Assembly (NCBI GenBank): GCA_963778375.1
Contig: CAVZTX010000021.1
Span: forward strand, 233,463-297,462
Source: CAVZTX01 sp963778375
GTDB taxonomy: Bacteria > Chloroflexota > Ktedonobacteria > Ktedonobacterales > Ktedonobacteraceae
Direction of reading: 5' to 3'
DNA: 64,000 bases
In this document: piece by piece, positions 62,953-64,000 of the stretch
How positions within the stretch are numbered: the stretch's first letter is position 1
Layout: each line of letters opens with the position of its first letter
Notes under the pieces: generated by a model
What the model was told of the DNA's origin: nothing
The model's database searches: none
The model's input: the letters and a program-made list of their open reading frames with translations, nothing else
Position numbers and translations under genes: made by a program

Positions 62953-64000
62953 TTACAGCGTTCTAGCTCCGCACGATGTGGCATACAGATCAACAAGTCC
63001 AACATCAATTCCTAATAGAGGCTCAACGGCAGCGACAGTGCAGTATGGCACGTAGGCTGTACTATATCCACCTGCTTGTAACATGACTAACTTCCCGTCA
63101 CAGACTTCCTCTGCCAGGTTTACTATGAGTTCAGACATTTGGCGAAAGCCATCCATGGTGACCATCATTTGGGCGAGGGGGTCGAGCCAGTTAGGGTCCT
63201 GACCGGCGGTGATGATTACTAATTGTGGGCGATATTGTAAGCCGATGGGGAGGACAATTTGCTCAAACGCGGCACGATAGCCTCGATCACCGGTTCCGGC
63301 TGGCAGTGGGATGTTGATGGTATAGCCAGCACCGGCACCGCTACCTACTTGCTCCAACTCTCCAGAGAGCTTTGGATACCAGTTTTCCTGGTGAAGCGAG
63401 ATAAATAGGACGCCGGGGTCGGAGTAGAATGCATCCTGGGTACCGTTGCCATGATGCACGTCCCAGTCAACAATGAGGATGCGTTCGAGACCAAATGTGT
63501 TACGCGCATGGTGAGCGGCAATTACGGTATTGTTGAAGATGCAGAAGCCCATCGCTTGATTGCGGGTGGCATGGTGACCGGGTGGACGCAAGAGGGCATA
63601 GGCGTTGCGTACCTCTCCATTCATCACGGCACTTATGGCATTCATTGACCCACCTGCCGCGTAAAGTGCTGCCTCAAACGAGCCAGGGCTGATTACTGTT
63701 TCGTCGTCAATCTCGCCCCACGAGTCTTGTACGGGTTCACCTGCCGCGAGGGCACGGATGCCCTCGATATACTCACGCGTATGGTACACGGCTATCTCAT
63801 CCTCGGTCGCTGCTCGTGCCGCTATGGGATGCATCATTGCCGTTAAGCCTGTGCCATCAAGAAATTCTTTAATGCGCCGGGTGATATACAACGATGAGGG
63901 ATGCGGCTCAGGGGATACTTCAAATGAGCCATTGCGTGTGAAAACAGTTGTTTGCACACCGGTGTCATGACCGAGGTAGTGTTCGTCGAAGACAAAGCCG
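62953..64000 (-). CDS. Class II histone-deacetylase/acetylpolyamine-amidohydrolase family protein (5-prime end off window)
   Basis: The frame runs to the right edge. Beyond the internal GTG at 63957, codons still read FVFDEHYLGHDTG, the true family N-terminus, so the gene starts outside. It has RPPGHHA, the zinc-binding DWDVHHGNGT and a further metal Asp in ITAGQDPNWLDP. It removes acetyl groups from small amines or proteins using zinc. No neighbour clarifies the substrate. Confidence 0.9.
   Translation of the reverse strand, partial: GFVFDEHYLGHDTGVQTTVFTRNGSFEVSPEPHPSSLYITRRIKEFLDGTGLTAMMHPIAARAATEDEIAVYHTREYIEGIRALAAGEPVQDSWGEIDDETVISPGSFEAALYAAGGSMNAISAVMNGEVRNAYALLRPPGHHATRNQAMGFCIFNNTVIAAHHARNTFGLERILIVDWDVHHGNGTQDAFYSDPGVLFISLHQENWYPKLSGELEQVGSGAGAGYTINIPLPAGTGDRGYRAAFEQIVLPIGLQYRPQLVIITAGQDPNWLDPLAQMMVTMDGFRQMSELIVNLAEEVCDGKLVMLQAGGYSTAYVPYCTVAAVEPLLGIDVGLVDLYATSCGARTL

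Overview
The window reads as a chromosomal segment of a soil-type, spore-forming-like member of the Chloroflexota, most likely class Ktedonobacteria. This is an inference from the mix of families (many TetR, MarR and XRE regulators, LCP and DHA2 proteins, Stf0 sulfotransferase, GT-C glycosyltransferase, P450, LLM flavin enzymes), the roughly even base composition, and strong GGAGG-type ribosome sites. No rRNA, tRNA or CRISPR array was seen. Several genes are broken by single-base indels or stops. Some could be sequencing errors, but others (Tn3 transposase, Nudix) carry multiple lesions.

Layout. 1-3.5 kb: a frameshifted TetR remnant and a decayed Tn3-family transposase. 3.9-16.7 kb: PLP dehydratase, uracil permease, 3-aminobutyryl-CoA ammonia-lyase (kal), TetR, Zn-alcohol dehydrogenase, a MarR/DHA2/SPW-like transport unit, a nucleotidyltransferase, a DoxX-Rieske fusion, and an integrase/endonuclease VII pair. 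16.9-24.5 kb: glycosyltransferase, FG-GAP membrane protein, rluD, lspA, TraR/DksA protein, kamB and kdd. Together with kal, the last two are lysine-fermentation genes. 24.6-28.7 kb: glgB, LOG-family protein and FAD monooxygenase.

29.2-39.4 kb is a sulfur island: a sulfonate-type ABC operon headed by a stand-alone ChrB N-domain, an unknown 211-aa protein, a sulfatase, an Stf0 sulfotransferase, APS kinase and a second, orphan SsuB-like ATPase. Four promoters here (one reverse, three forward) share an unusually long conserved box with an almost invariant ATATGTTATTGT end. They define a candidate sulfur/sulfation regulon, and two of the forward leaders also resemble each other downstream of the box. 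This is the most interesting feature of the window.

39.5-64 kb: pentapeptide protein, APH-like protein with an Asp-to-Asn change, EamA, M48 and M29 peptidases, an ECF transporter operon with two extra membrane proteins, LCP, MOSC, deformylase, methyltransferases, a Nudix remnant fused to a TetR gene, a P450 lacking the ExxR glutamate, a YbaK-like/WD40 pair, a frameshifted LLM oxidoreductase, two small genes, and an HDAC-family deacetylase that runs off the right edge.
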